From NCBI RefSeq assembly GCF_047663525.1, contig NC_092589.1:82372001-82436000 (forward strand): DNA of 64,000 bases, given 5' to 3'. The position numbers and the translations under genes are program-made. Positions 1-14,500 of the stretch are shown in pieces. Each line of letters opens with the position of its first letter. The stretch's first letter is position 1. The notes under the pieces were generated by a model, which saw only the letters and a list, made by a program, of their open reading frames with translations, ran no database searches and was not told the DNA's origin. This DNA comes from Anas platyrhynchos. Its lineage: Eukaryota > Chordata > Aves > Anseriformes > Anatidae.

Positions 1-252
1 GACCTAGGTCTAGTTTCACCCCTCCTGCCATGGGCAGGGACACCTCCCACCAGAGCAGGTTGTCTAGGGCCTCATCCAACCTGGCACTGAACACCTCCAG
101 GGTTGAGGCATCCACAGCTTCTCAGGGCAACCTGTTCCAGTGCCTCTGAGTGAAGAATTTCCTCATAACATCTAATCTAAATCTCCTATTTAAGGATTTA
201 AATCTCCGTTGTCCTGTCATCATCTGCCTGTGTAAAAAGTTGCTCTCCATTC
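1..252 (-). repeat. CR1 LINE fragment
   Basis: Matches the familiar CR1 3' region read on the minus strand: CCATGGGCAGGGACACCTCCCACC, then CACCTCCAGGGTTGAGGCATCCACAGCTTCT, then a diverged AACCTGTTCCAGTGCCTCTG block, ending in a TGTCCTGTCATCA-type segment. It is cut by the window edge. It sits in the MDN1 intron before the first exon seen here. Confidence 0.85.
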
Positions 253-649
253 CTAGGACAAACCAGAATTGCAGAGCAAAGCATAAAAATGGGGGAGCAG
301 CAGTTTGAAATGTCTGATATTTTGGACAAACTTTCCTAATAAGAAAAAGCACTGGCACACAAACTTTATATTTACACTATAAGGAACCAGCTGCTCACTT
401 ATCCTACAAGTGTTAGCATTGCATCTGCTTAGTATCCTGCTGCTTTTTCCTTTGCTGAAGTAATGAGTCTGCTTTTTGTGAAGTGTGCTTCTGCTGAAGC
501 CATATTCAGACAATTAGTTATGCTGCACTTTATAGTTGTTTCATGATATAGCGTAATACCTAATGTCACATTGTAGTTCGTCACTCTAATAAGGCAAAGG
601 CTTTAAGTTAATGATGCTGGATTTCTAATAACTTTTATTTTTAATTCAG

Positions 650-3600
650 GGCAGTATTATTTCTTGACCGAGAAAGGAGGAGGTACACTGAGAAGACTTT
701 GATTACTAGCAAGAAGCCGAGAACTAGTGCCTTAAGAATGTCTCTAGATTTCCGTAAAGGTGGATTGATTTCTTTTTTCACTGCTTCTTTTGGTTCTATA
801 GCCAATTTGAAATACAGTTAATTTGCACTGTTATGAAATGGGCACTTAAATACGGTGTATCCTGAAAGTGTGAAGGAAGATTGTGTGAATGTGAAGCTGT
901 CAGATGAGGACTAAAATGATATATAACACATTATTCTTAAATTAGATACACCTTATGCTGCAGCATTCCTGTCCAGCCTCTACTATGAGATGAGTGCATG
1001 TCTTTCTCTTAATTATCTAAACTTTATGAAGATAGTAGAGAGAAATTGAATTTGTGTTCTGTCTTTGGCTAATCTGAATAGCAGAGTTCTTTTTACTATA
1101 TTAAATGCATAGAGGCAATAGAAAATTGTGCAAATAGCAAAGGAATATTTTGTTACTTTGAATCGTAGATCTTTTTCATTTTCTGTTTGTTTTTAACACC
1201 AAGAATACCTAGCGATTCTTAAAATTACCCATTAAGTTGACATTTCATGTGGATGGGTTATTCAGTCTCTCCGTTCTTTCCCTTTTCTCCAAACTTCAGA
1301 TCCAGGAAGTTACAACTCCCTTCCTCATGCGATTGTGGTCAACCTTGCTGTTTTCTTTGAACTTTGGGATGTGTTTACACTTCACTGGGTGAAGTCTACT
1401 CAGGTGGCCTTGAGTGATGATGACATGCACGATGTGAGTAGAGTTTTCATACTACATTAGTAGAAGTAATGTGAAATCAGTCTGCAGAACACTTTCTAGT
1501 TTTCAGGGACCATGAAATAAACTACAGTGCTTTTATTGGTATTCAGAATATGCCTGAAATGAGGCAAATAATTATGGGGTACTCAGTTTATTTCAGTAGC
1601 TGTATTTCTGCTCTGTCTTCTCACTGCTTCTGTATGGAATGTAGGTTATCAGCCTGCAAATACTTTGTGTAGGAGCTTTCCTTCCTGGAGTGTAGATATC
1701 CATTGCTGAACTTTATCGTCTGGCCTTCTTTGCTTAGGATGGTATGACTTGTGCCATAGAAGTGCCTGTTTCTCTCCACTGATGATAAAGGGAGTATCCA
1801 CATCCAGGTCGGATACAGCTGTCTTAACCTGGACAGCAGACATGCAGGTCACAGGGGTTGTTCACTTCTGCTCCCTTTTCACACCATGAGGATAATTTTT
1901 CTAAAATCTAACAGCAGCATTGTAAACTTGGTCCAGAGATTGTTTCACTTGTGTAGTTCCTGCAGCAGAGTCACACAGCTTTTTTAGAGAACATAGTGTT
2001 GAGTTGTAGTTGTGAATAAAGCATTGCATGATTCTGAAATGTTAACAGAAGTGGCAGTGATTTTTAATTTTCTCTTGCTTGAGGTGTGAAGTACTCTGTT
2101 ACATGCAGGGCTCAGCACATTACTAACCTTTCTGTCCCATCAGATTTTGTATTGCTTGCTGTGGCGTGACCGGTTCTGGGCAGTCTCTGACACCGTAACA
2201 GTGGATTCACCGGGGCTGTCTCTCCTGTCTTTGCACTGGCACTGGGTTATGAAGCATCTCATTGACAGAATTCCTCAGATGCTTATCGGATCAGACCAGC
2301 ACAAGTGAGTGGCTTTGATCTCTAGTTGTGTTAAATGATAGTGTAAATTACCCTTCCTCTCTCCCTCCCTTTTTTTTTCTTAAGTATTATAGTTAATTAA
2401 TGTTTGCTGTTGGTGTCCAAATTATGTTCTGTTAGTAATGAAAGTACAATGTATTAAATAGCTGTTCAGTATTAAAATTCAGATTTCTAAGCATTGGGAT
2501 TCTCATTGGCCATATGATCATCTAGAATTTCTGCTCGTTTTCTGTACTTGTAGTGGAAAGATTTAAAAAAAAAAAAAAAAAACCTTCTCAGATGCATCTT
2601 TTTTTTTTTTTTTTTTTTACTCAAACTTTTACTCAAACTTCTGATTATTTTTTTTGTTTTGTTTTTCCTCCAAGGGTTTCCAAGGAAATCCAGTCTGTTT
2701 CACAGCAGATTCAGAACTGCTTGGCTGATCCTGCTGGTATTTCTGCCAATATGAAGCTATTACAAAAGTCGCTAGGAAGACCTCTTCCTTTTAAGGTATT
2801 GATACTCTGCTTGCAAAAGATAAGAATTTCCAGTGATGTCCAAATACCTTTGAAACGATCCTTAGTCCTTACGAAAGGAAATCACTTCCTTTCCAGGCCA
2901 GCAAAAAGGCGTTCCTTTTGGACTTGATAGAATGGTTAAAAAAGCAATTTCAGTGTATGTTAACATACATCTTTTTTGTGACATATATCAACTATCCAGG
3001 TAGCATTTCTACTGTTAACTATGCTTTTGTATAGATAGCAGTTATTTTCATACTTGTGCATCACTACATTAAATATTACTGCTTGCTCAGATCTGGAGAC
3101 CTGTGAATATCAGCGTGCCACTTGCTTACTTAGTGAACATATCACAGAATTTCTAGGTTGGAAGAGACCTCGAGATCATCGCGACCAACCTCTGACCTAA
3201 CGCTAACAGTCCTCACTAAACCATATCCCTAAGCTCTACATCTAAACGTCTTTTAAAGATTTCCAGGGATGGTGACTCCAACACTTCCCTGGTCAGCCTG
3301 TTCCAATGTCTAACAACCCTTTCGGTAAAAAAACATATGGGTGTATGGAATAGACCGTGTATTTCCTTTTACACGACATAAGATAGGACTGCCTTATGAC
3401 TTAACAAGCCAAAGCCACTTAAATTTGAGAGTTTTTTCTCTTACTTCAGTAATTGGCCTCATCAAAAAAAAACTTGCAGTAAATTTTTCCAAAGATTGTA
3501 AGTCCATATTTAAAACAGGGCACAAGGAGACATGTAGATTACCCGTTTTGGTGATTAGTATTAGATCTAGGTTTTTACAGCCTTATTGTTCAGAGATACT

Positions 3601-6600
3601 CAGCTGTTCAAAAATAGTTACTTCATGAGACTTCCAAGAACATTCGGTACTTACTGAGAGCTTTAGGAAAATTTTTCTAGCTATCCAAATGTATTTAATT
3701 GCAAGTGTCAAGTGACAATTTATTTTAAGTGACAGTAGCTTCTGGCAATTTTGATTGATCTATATATTTATTGCTCTTAGTTTAGGTAAGTTGTCATGTT
3801 GAGGCATGGTTGGTCTGCATAACATATATGTAGTATTTTCATGAAGGAAAAAGAAAACAAGAAAAAATTGGTAAGGGGGAATAGTGGCCTCCCATTTCAC
3901 TTTCTGTCTAGTGTATTGAGTAAGGCTGCAAAAGAATTGTTAAGCTGTATGTGTGGTTGTAAATTGGTTTAATGTGTCCTTTACTTGTATGCTTATGTAT
4001 TTGAAATCTTCAAGTTCTGACTGTAGTCACAGATTTTATTTTGTTAGCATTGCTGGAACAAATCGCCTCTTGTTCAAACGACTTTTTCATATTTCAGGAT
4101 ACACTGGGCATGGATTGTTTTTCTCAGTTAAAAGTTATCAGCAAGCCACTTAACATCTTAGAGTCAAAATTGGCCTTTGGAGAAAGTAGATTGCAGGAAA
4201 AAATGTGCTGTCTGAAAACTGCTGCCTCTGGATGGAAGGTGAAGAAAGCATTGCTGCAAGCTGATGGCCTGATACTTAGAGCTAATCACTTAGAAGATGT
4301 TAGTCTGGGTAGGTAACACTTCTGAAGAACCTAACAAGATGGTTCTGCTATCAGCATCATATTTATATAGAAACAGAAAGGATGTGAAGTGTTCTCTGGC
4401 AAGAAGCATAGTACATGCATTTATGTGCCTTTTACACTCTGTCAAACAGGTCAACTAAAGATTTTTTTGAAAGCTGTACATTCACAACTGAGAGCAGAGG
4501 GACTAAAATACAGTCATTCAGAAGAAATGTTCACTGAAGATACCATCTCCAACCAGTTAGACCCTGCCGCGTTAGTCCAGCTCTGCAGTCGGGTTCAGCT
4601 GTGGCCTGCAATGGAGCACATGGGTGTGCTCTGGCAGTACAAACTGACAGCTGATTATGTGGCTAAGGCTTGTGCAAGAAGGTAAGGAGGAGAGTGGAGA
4701 AAGTTCTGTGCTCCTTTCATGAGACTCTGAATCCCTAGCTAAAGGCTGCAACTTCAGTGTTTTAGATTTGCATGTAAATTTGAGGTTTTGTACATACAAC
4801 TGCGTATATGCATATATGTATCTGAATGTGTGCATACACGCTTGTATTTATGTGTATAAATACACATATGCTCCTTGTCTGCATGCAGCTGTAAGATATG
4901 ACATTGAAAGAGTTGTTTAGTGTTCTACTGAGAAAGTATTTTTAACTGATTTTCATCATTGCAAATAGGGGAATGCTGATGTCCAAGCCCATTGGTGTAA
5001 AAACATTAAACTCCAGCAACAGCTTCATCAGTGGTAGAATGGTTTATAAATGATCAAAAAATAAAAGCTTTTATGTAAGAGTCTGGTAGCAGTTTTGTAT
5101 GTTTTGCTGAAGATTGTTTAGTTGTGAATTTGGATTTTTCTAGCTTTTGCAAGGGGTGCAAGTGTTTTGGGTATTTACTAGAGGCTTGTTCATCTCCAAT
5201 ACTTAAAATACTATGAGTTTAACCTTCCAGGCAGTCTTTGTTATTCTTGTGGCCTTGTCTGCTGTTCTGAGTTTGTTTCATTATATAAATGATTTGTGTG
5301 TCCTGCTTAGGCATTAATTATGTCGTATTTCTTTTACCTCCTACAGGAAGAACTTCAGTCAAGAATTAGGCACGTGTTCAGATTTAGTTCAGCTTATAGC
5401 TTTTGCTCTGCAATTGACACCAGCTGCCTCCCACCAGCTGTCTGGAATGTGGCACTTGGTACACCTTAGTGAAGTAAGAAAAGTTTTAGTTTAAATTAGT
5501 TTTGCAGAAGTTTTCAACAGACTTTTCAAACTAAGTATCTCTAAGATTTTGACATGCAGTTTTTCCACCTGTACCTGACAGTAATTGTTTCTTAATAAGA
5601 GTAGAAAAGGTTATTCACTGTGAACCTGCCAAAAAAAAAAAAACAAAACAAACAAAAAAAATGATCATTTTAGATTTTGCTGTGCTTTTTTTTTTAATTT
5701 TATAATGCCATTCTGTATGATCTAGATTGATACTCAGTTGATACTCGTTCCATTTATCCATCTACGACCTAGTAGAAAACAGGAAATTGACTGGTGAGCT
5801 TGGTTATACTGATGTACTCAAAATAATTTTATGCTGGGAAGTATTTGCCTCTATTCCTGTGCCTCTAAACTTTTTGGGTTTTGTTGCAAAACAAATAGAC
5901 TGAGAAGGTTATTTGATATATTTCCTGTAGAGCAATTTAATATGCTAGTGAAATTCTGGTCAGTTAATATTTAGCAATAATACAGTGATGGCTGCATTCC
6001 TGCAATTTTCAGTAAACTAGCAAGTTCTTAAATGCTTTGAAGTAGAAAATGGGGTAGCTTTACTTATCTTGTGTTTATGCAACGTTGCGTATCATATTAA
6101 AAGGTTGCAGAGTTAGACTGGTGGCTGTATTCTGAAAACTTTCTCTTTAAACACAAGAGTATTTTGCAGACAGAAACAGGTTGAGCCAGTGCAGGCCTCA
6201 CGAAGTTTTTCCTTATTGAGAAGAGATTCGAGTGAACCTTTGCAAATTTGAAACAGACCTTAAGGAATATCTTGTACTATCTCTACTAGAAAATTGTCAT
6301 GCTCTTTTTTTTTGTCCTGCTTGATTCTCTTTCACTACCTGCAAATTATCCTCAACTCCAGTTTTTTCTTTCTCTTTAGGTGTCACCTGAAGAAATGTCT
6401 ATTCTGTCATCTCAACTGGTTCATGCTGCACTAGAATCCTTTTGGAACAGTACTTTCACCACAGATCCAGACTATTGGTTGACTTGGAGACCACTGCCTG
6501 CAACAGAGGAAAAGATCCCTTCTAAATCCTATCTGAATTGTTCTATGAAGGTTCGTTTCTTCTTTCCTAATCAAGCAAGACCACTTTACTAATTTAACAG

Positions 6601-8530
6601 CTTTCTCAAACAATGTTATAAATTTTAGCATACTCAGTGCAAGTTGCATCTGAACAATCTTAACTCTTCATCTCTTAATTTAGGGCCCAGGTATTTTAAC
6701 CCGAGCAGTTTTCTCAAAGTGCTTCTTTGAAACTCTAACTAGCAGCAGTAAGATAAGCCAGTGGGATGTGAGTGGACATCCTGTTCTGTCTTCATCTCAT
6801 GTGACACTGGGAGAATGGATGGAGAGAGCACAGCAACTTAATGAAGTCAGCACAGCACTGTGGACCAACCTGGCTGTTGCTTCAACAGCAGACTTCAGGT
6901 ATTAACATACGTATGGAAGGAAGATCTTATTTAAACCAGGCATATTGCAGAAGCATGCTTGCTATGTGTGAGCTTCTTCCGTTCCTTTGTCTCCAGGTAC
7001 ACAGATTCTAGACTACAAGGAATAATGCTGTGCAGACAGCTCTCCAGCCTGGTAGATCTGGTTCCAGCCGATCTTCAAGAGGAATTTTTGGAGTACTGTG
7101 AGAAGCTCATCCTCAAGGATCTTGTTGCATATGAGTACATTCTCAAGATACTTAGAAGCATCGCTGATCAGGAGCTACTTCCTAAAGAATTCATGTTTCT
7201 CCTGCTCACTTGCTTGCAGCAGTTCTTTAGGGAAGGGCTTAAGGAGTTACCAGAAACAGCTTGGCGAGGAAGCCTCTGGGTGAACATTGGTTTGGTGCAG
7301 ATCCAGTTGTGGCTTCCACAGACCCGGTTTGATCCAGCTATTAAAAGAGAATACAAGCTCAAGTATGCCAAAGAAGAGGTAAGCGTGGAGCTGGCCAATT
7401 CTTGGTCATGATTTTTGAACTCTGGGATTATAACTTCTTTTAGTGTCCAAGATGATGCTGTACGTACTTGGTTACCAAAATCAGAACCTCAGAGAAAGCT
7501 TTATTCTTGTCTTTTTAGTTAGACCAGCTGGAGTGTGAATGGAAAACATATGATTTGTCATCCCAGCTGCATACAGGAAAAAGTATTGAAGACAAAGCAG
7601 TCAGCAACTATATTCATCCCCATCTCAGGTAACAGCTCAGGCACTTAACTCGTTTAGGCTGGAAACTTTCTTTTGTTGCTCAGGTTCAGTTTTCCTCACA
7701 GCTTTACAATCTGTGTTCTTCTGTAGGAATGAGGCTTGTTGATTTGGAAGTAGCAATTTGTATATTGAGGTGGTAAAGAGAAATTTACATTTACATGTAC
7801 ATTGCTGAGCTGGTAACTGTTATTTCTTAACAGACTGTTGCAGGAAAGAATGCAAAGGCTGAATGAGCAAATAAGCAGTCTCTCCAGAAAAAAGGCCTTC
7901 AGGCCTCCAGCTCCACTCTACGACTGCTTGTACCAAGAGGCTCACCAGTACATCAACAGCATAGCAAGGGTTTCTGCAGTCCAAGATCTTCTAGCCCGCC
8001 TTCTGCAGTTCCTTGGTGGGGAAAGACCAAAATCACTCCAGGCAATAAAAAAACTGTTAAATGAAGAAACATCCTGGCAACAATCTCACCATCACTTCAG
8101 AAAACACTTGGCAGAGGAGTATGCTGCATTCCCTGATGCCATCATTCCACTGCAAGCTGCCATCTTGCAGTTACAACACGGCATGCGATTAGTGGCTTCT
8201 GAAGTTTATGCCACGCTCAACAGTTTTGTTCGTCCAGCTGATCTCAACAACCTCCTTACTTCTCTGTTGACATTTCCATCTGTTGGTCATGCTTTTCCCA
8301 CATACTTGGCTCGTGCAGAAATTTTATGCTCAGTGAATTCAGTTGAGGTCCTTCATGGACTTAAAAAGTTTTCTCAGAAGCACTCTGAAGGAGAATCTGA
8401 GGGAGTACAGAAGCCTTGCCCAACCCTGGAGCAGCTCCTGGTGAACGCGTTGTTGCATCTTCAATGTCATGTACTGTCCAGAGGAGAGATGGACCAGAAA
8501 TCTCTGCGACTTTTTAGACATCTATGTCAG
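650..8530 (+). CDS. MDN1: MDN1 block 1: linker exons 1-12 of the window
   Basis: Exons: 650-753, 1300-1433, 2144-2304, 2675-2795, 4098-4308, 4450-4681, 5347-5473, 6380-6550, 6684-6898, 6997-7378, 7519-7628, 7834-8530. All borders are AG/GT and phases agree. The first exon begins one base into a codon, so an upstream exon exists outside the window. The product is about 888 residues of helical, Leu/Trp-rich linker with no catalytic motif; in the Rea1 structure this region is the lever between the AAA ring and the MIDAS tail. The 697-nt exon at 7834 is the largest in the window. The divergent sequence means an extra small phase-0 exon could be hidden in the introns at 2796-4097 or 5474-6379; I saw none. 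Confidence 0.88.
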
Positions 8531-11500
8531 GTAACATCTAGCGCTAGTGGCCAGGATTCTTGCACTGATACTCATCAGTATCATGTTCTTAAACTTTTTT
8601 TCCATACATAAAGTAATTCAACATTTTATGCTAGCTTATTTGGATTTACTGAGGTGTGAACTCAAAGCCTGTAATGTTTACAGGCTTTAAATGTTACAGG
8701 CTTTGATAACAGCTACAGGATTTTGATAAAAAGCAACAACAACAAAAACAAATTAAAAAAAATACACAAAACTTTGTGGAAAGGTTCTCTATGAAATGGT
8801 TAAGACAGGCTATAACTTGGCCAAGCACTCTCTTGCACAGTTTCAGTCTGTTGTGAGAGCAGTTTACAAATCTTCATTCAGATTGGATGGTGTTGCTTTA
8901 TACTGATGCAGACTGCAGAGGGGGAAAGAGCCGAGCACGATAGATGCTGCCTTACCAAAATATGAGGAATTGAGGTGATTTTAAACATAATATTGTATAA
9001 TAATATGTTACTTTGTTTTTCCAGTCAATTATAAATGAATGGGATGAACAGGAACGCCGTGCCCAAGAACAGGAAGCAATGGAAAACAGTCTGTACAGAT
9101 ACAGAAGTAAAAATCATGGGAAAGAAAAAAGTGAGGAAGAGGAGGAAGAAGAAGAATTTAGGAGGAGATTTCCTTTTCATGAAAAGGTAACAACAGAAAC
9201 TCTATAATGAAGAAACACAAAATTTATGTCCGAAGTAGCTCCTGAAAATGCATGTTACAAGTAAAATGAGATGAAGAATGAAACATCTTCTTAAGCCAAA
9301 ACAGAAACGTGTGTTAGATTTTTGGATGGATAGATATTAAGTACTGTGTTTTTTCATTTATTTTCCTTTTAGCTAAATTATCCTAAGTTACACAGCTGAG
9401 TCAGAATATGATTACTAATGGTAACATTCTGGAATGTGATTCAGTTAACAAGTAGGGTCTGCTGAGGTTTTGTTGCCTGTGAAAAACTTAAATCTCCTTT
9501 ATTAAATATTTGTGTTGAAGCTGTGAGTTTTTTGGTTTTTTTTTTTTTGTTTTTTTTTTTTTAAGTTTAACTGGTTTGAACAATTTTTGAAGTGACTTCA
9601 CCAGGCAGTGTTGTGCAGTGCACAAAGCTGTGAGCCAGTTCTGTGCATCAACATGTAGCCAGGAGGTTGAGAAGTAATAGTTCAGATCTCCAAGTGATCA
9701 AACAGCACTGAAGTGGTTTATCAGCAGGTATGACTGCTAAAGCTTGTTCTGGAAGAGGTTTTGTTTTGTTGTAGCTTGGAGCTCACTGTACTGCACTCTT
9801 CTGCCTCCTGTGGTTTATGCCCTTAATTGTTCTATTTGCCTGTGTTCTGTTTCAGACTGACATCTGGTTTGTGAGGCAGGTCGTGTACCTATATGAATGC
9901 CAACTCCAAATCATTAGTGTTAGCACATTGTTGCAGTGCCAGAGAGTACAAAAAAAAAAAAAGGGTACAGGGGAGGAGAGGAGGGGCATTAAAGGAAGAA
10001 ACTATAATTGATCTCTTAATTATAATGCAATTTGTAGGATTTTGAAGATATCACAGCTGAGGCAAGTCTAGAAGAAAACATGGAAACTGAAGATCCATTG
10101 GAAGACCAGCTGGAAGTAGACAGAGCCCTTTTGTCCGAGAGCTCGATGCAAACTGTAATGATGGTTCATCAGCAGTTGTGCTTAAACTTCGCTCGATCTC
10201 TGTGGTATCAAAAGAGTCTGCCTTCTCATCAAGCTAAAAATTATTTCACCGCATTTATTTCCTGCTATCAGACTGGCGCATTTCTGGTGTCACAGTACTA
10301 TCCTTTAATTGGTAAGATTGCTAGCAACATTTCAGATGTACAAGTTCAGCTTTGTAATGATTTGTTACAAATAAATTGTATTGCAAATCATAAAATAGAC
10401 CTATATTATAGGCTGTGTGCAAAAATAGTTTCCTTTTTCCAAATAATTTGTCCCATTTTCAGAACTGTCAAGCAAGGCTTTGTTTTGTTCTTTTGAATTT
10501 TTTTCATTTGTTAATGGAACACGGTTTAAGAGTAAAGTGAACCTACTTCATATTCAGAAATGTTGATCACTTACATCTGCATAATTCTGTGGAAGATTAT
10601 GCACTTGCAGAAATTTCCCAGAGGTAAAATTTAAAATGAAGTTCATAAAGAAATTGATTTCAGTGGAGCTTCTATAATTTAAATCAAACAAATGAACAAA
10701 AACAAGTGATGCATTTGTTTTGAATTTTGGCACAATTGATGTGAAAATCATAACAATGTGTGTGCAAGACGTCAGAATAATATTTTTCATCACTTCTCAA
10801 AGCAGAACTGTATTTCAGTTCTATTAAAGGTGTATGCATGCAGTTAGGAAGCAGATAGAAATAGCAGTCCTCTTGCACTACAATAGTATATTTTTGTGTT
10901 TATACCTGAGGTGTAATGTATGTGAGTGTGGTTTGGTTTTTTTTTCGTTAGTTCATTTTTATTGGATTACTTTTTTCACAGTCTTGCTAATAATTTGGTA
11001 GTAAATATCCCCTCCATGTGAACTTAGGAATGGAGGAACTGTGGTTTTCTGCTTGGACTGCAGAATTAGATTTATTTTTTTATCAATAGATAAAATTTTT
11101 AATAAAAATAAAAATAAAAGATTTTTTATCAATAGATAAAAAAATAGATTTTAGATTTATTTTTTATCAATAAAACAGAAGATGCAAACTTCAAATTTGC
11201 CTCTTTTCCTCTAATCTCACCTTATTGCTTATGCATGTTAAAATCTTATCTTTTTAATACATAACATGCTAAGGTTTGGAATGCAGGAAACAAATTAACT
11301 TTTCCTGTTAAATTGGGGAAGAAAAAAAAAACACAAGATGTCTTTATTTCTTGACTTCCTAGGTGCTGAAATGAATGATAGTCTTTTGGGAAGCCAACTT
11401 CTACTTAGCACACTTCTTCAAAATACTTTTTTTGAGGAACTAACGTCAGATCTTGTGCTACAGCAAGATGGCCCCTATGATTTTTACCAACATCCTAATA

Positions 11501-14500
11501 TTCAGCAAGTCCGGCTGTGCCAACCTGTGCTTGATAATTTTGCTAAAGAAGTAAACAGGTTACTGCAGGAATGGCCAGAGCATCCAGTGCTACTGCAGGT
11601 AAGGATAACTCAACAAAAGTTTAGGAAAAACAAAAATATTTTAGCATTGTTTGTGTGTGTAAATACATGGAAAGATATGCATAGGACCTGTGCATGCATA
11701 TGCTTACTCAGATGTTAGTATTACTTACGCAGATGTTTTGAAGTCATACCTGTTTATTAGGTGAATTTAAGGACTGCTAACAGTTCAGTTTTACTTACAA
11801 TTTACAAGATGGTAAGTGATGTTCACTGTGTAGTCTGTTCTTACAGCTTTAATTGGTCTTCAATCTGCAGTACTTCAGAGATTCTTGATGTCTTCTGCTG
11901 TTTGGGCTTCCTTTTTTTTCCACAATGCTTTTTTTCCATAGTGCTTTAAAATGGGTATCTTCGGCACCACTAAGGGGGGGCTGCGTGAATCTTACTTCTT
12001 GAAGACTAATGCAGAAATATATAATCAGTTGGAGCTCTTAACATTACTAGGTCTGCTCGTTTCCTTCAGAATGCTTTATTGAACTACTAGTGAGCTAATA
12101 CTAAAATGAAGAAGCAGTTGAAAAAAAAAAATGTTCTTACCTCTTTTCAGGGTAGAGTTATACTAATAAAATCAGCTTAGCTTCATGACTGCTTTTGTTG
12201 AAGATCAAATGCTGTAGGTTGAACACTCGTTTTTCATTCTGCAGCTCTTGGTTGTGATGGACAGAATCCGGAGTTTTCCACTATCTAGTCCTCTCTCAAA
12301 GTTCTTGAATGGCTTAGAAATTCTTCTTGCAAAGGCACAGGTAAGAAGAGAGCTAAGGGAAATTATTTTCTCATTCATGCTGCCTTAGTTGTATCGGTAC
12401 CATGATTTAAAAATAAATAAATAAATAAAATCTGAGTGGTTGCCAGGGTTTGGGGAAGTGAATTGCTCCATGCTGTGAGTTTAAGGTGTGAATAATGGTA
12501 TTACAGTGCTATTCAGACACTGATTTCTGGCTTTGTATAAAGATAAACATTTTTGTTGTGTTTTTTGTTTGTTTTATTTTTCTGCCAGGACTGGGAGGAA
12601 AACGCTAGTCGAGCTTTGTCCTTGCGGAAGCATCTTGATTTGGTCACTCAGTTGATTATTCAGTGGCGGAGATTGGAGTTGAAGTAAGAACTGTCCTTCC
12701 CTATTGCTATTTCTTAGAACTAAGCTTCTGTCTCAATATGGAGACATGTTGCAATGCATTATTGCTTTAATCGTGAAACGTTTCCTTTCTTTGTGTGTGT
12801 AGCTGCCCTTGTACAGGTATAAAACCAAACAAATAAGGTAGTTGTACTGGCACAGAACATGTCCAGCCCCATATTGTCTTTCATGGTGACCATATGTGTA
12901 CATATGTGTATGCCTCAGGAGGGAGAGAAACAGGACACAACTGGAGTACTTCATTCTGTTTTCCCAGCCTACTACTGTTTTTAATCCTGGGATCAGGAAT
13001 CCACGATCAGGAATTCCAAAAGTCTACCTCACATCTTGTGAAAGAAAACTCTTTTGAAACCTGGCTCTGACTGGTTTTATTTGACAGTTGTAGTTCCTTC
13101 ATTTCTTATCTCATATTTATTACTGTCAAAGTAATGATCTTCAGTAGTTGAATGTGTGTATATTAAGGATATTTGCAGATTGTTTCATCCTCTAAAATCT
13201 TCCTTTAGTGTAGCAGAAACAGAATAAGTTTGCGTTGTTTTGGAGCCCAGATGACTCATGAGCTTGTTTTTTTTTTATTTTCTCACTGTTTTCAGTTGCT
13301 GGTCAGTAAGTCTGGACAATGTTATGAAGAAGCATGTAGAGAAATCCACAAAGCGTTGGTTCTCAGTCTATCAGATGATTGAGAAGTATGTGCAAGAACA
13401 CACCGAGGCAAACATGGAAGGCAAGTGCTATCCTTATATAAACATGTGGCAGAGTTGCAGCAATTACTAAGGATGCATAATTAAGCTCTCAAATGACCAA
13501 GTTTAACTGTGCACTTCAAGGTGGAGTTATTGTCCCCTTTGCTCTGCAATAAATTCCATGCCTCTATAAGGTCTTTCATATAGAGTGGTATTTTTTCTGA
13601 AAATGTGTGTAGTTCATAGGACTAACGTTGTGGGGGTGTAAAAGAGAGATGCTTCTAAAAGGCATCCAAAAGAAAGTAGAGTGGTAGTAATCATGTCAGG
13701 GACATATGAACATCGTAAACTTGAGGTTTGGAAGCCTTCACCTGCAGCTGGAAAAGGCATCTCACTTTTTAACTGCACAAAGCACAATTCATATTCTAAC
13801 TGAGCTGCTTGAGTATTCTGTATAAAGCATAAAAAATTCTTACAGTAAGTGTGCTTTAGGTATGCACTGTGCCTAGCAAATCTGTCCACAGGTGTTCAAA
13901 TTATGTAAAATAAGAAAAAATACTGCTTTCAGTCCCTAGCCCTCCCAGATTTTCTGAAATTGTGAAAATGAAAATAACATTCTTTAGAATGAGGCAAAGG
14001 TCTTCCAATCTCCTGACTAATTAACGTACTTGACAAATTAAGATCCTTGGGTTCTTTTTACATCTTCCAGTATTTTCTTCCATAGGCAGTGCTCTAAAGA
14101 CACTACTCTCTACTAGATTTTTCCAAAATTTGTTTCTATCTTGATTTTGAGGTGTTAAGGAATTGGCAGCAACTAATTTGTAGCATGTAGTTTTTCATCA
14201 TGGCTGAAAAAGTTTGTAAAGAATCTCAAGTTTTCTCTATATGCTTAGTGTTCACTCAAATTGGGCGTATAACTGGCCTCCTCAGTGCTATCTTACTACT
14301 GTCTCTTTTGTCCTGCCTCCTCTTTTATGCAGTGTATTCTTTACTGGTTTTACTTACTAAATTAGAATTTCTCCCTCCTTTTTTTTCCTAGTTTGTTTTG
14401 AAACTTCCTCAATAGAAACCTGATACTTAATTAGAAGGTCACAAAGACCAGTCAACAATTTTCATGTAAAGTTTTATTTTGTTTTCTCACCCTTTTATAT

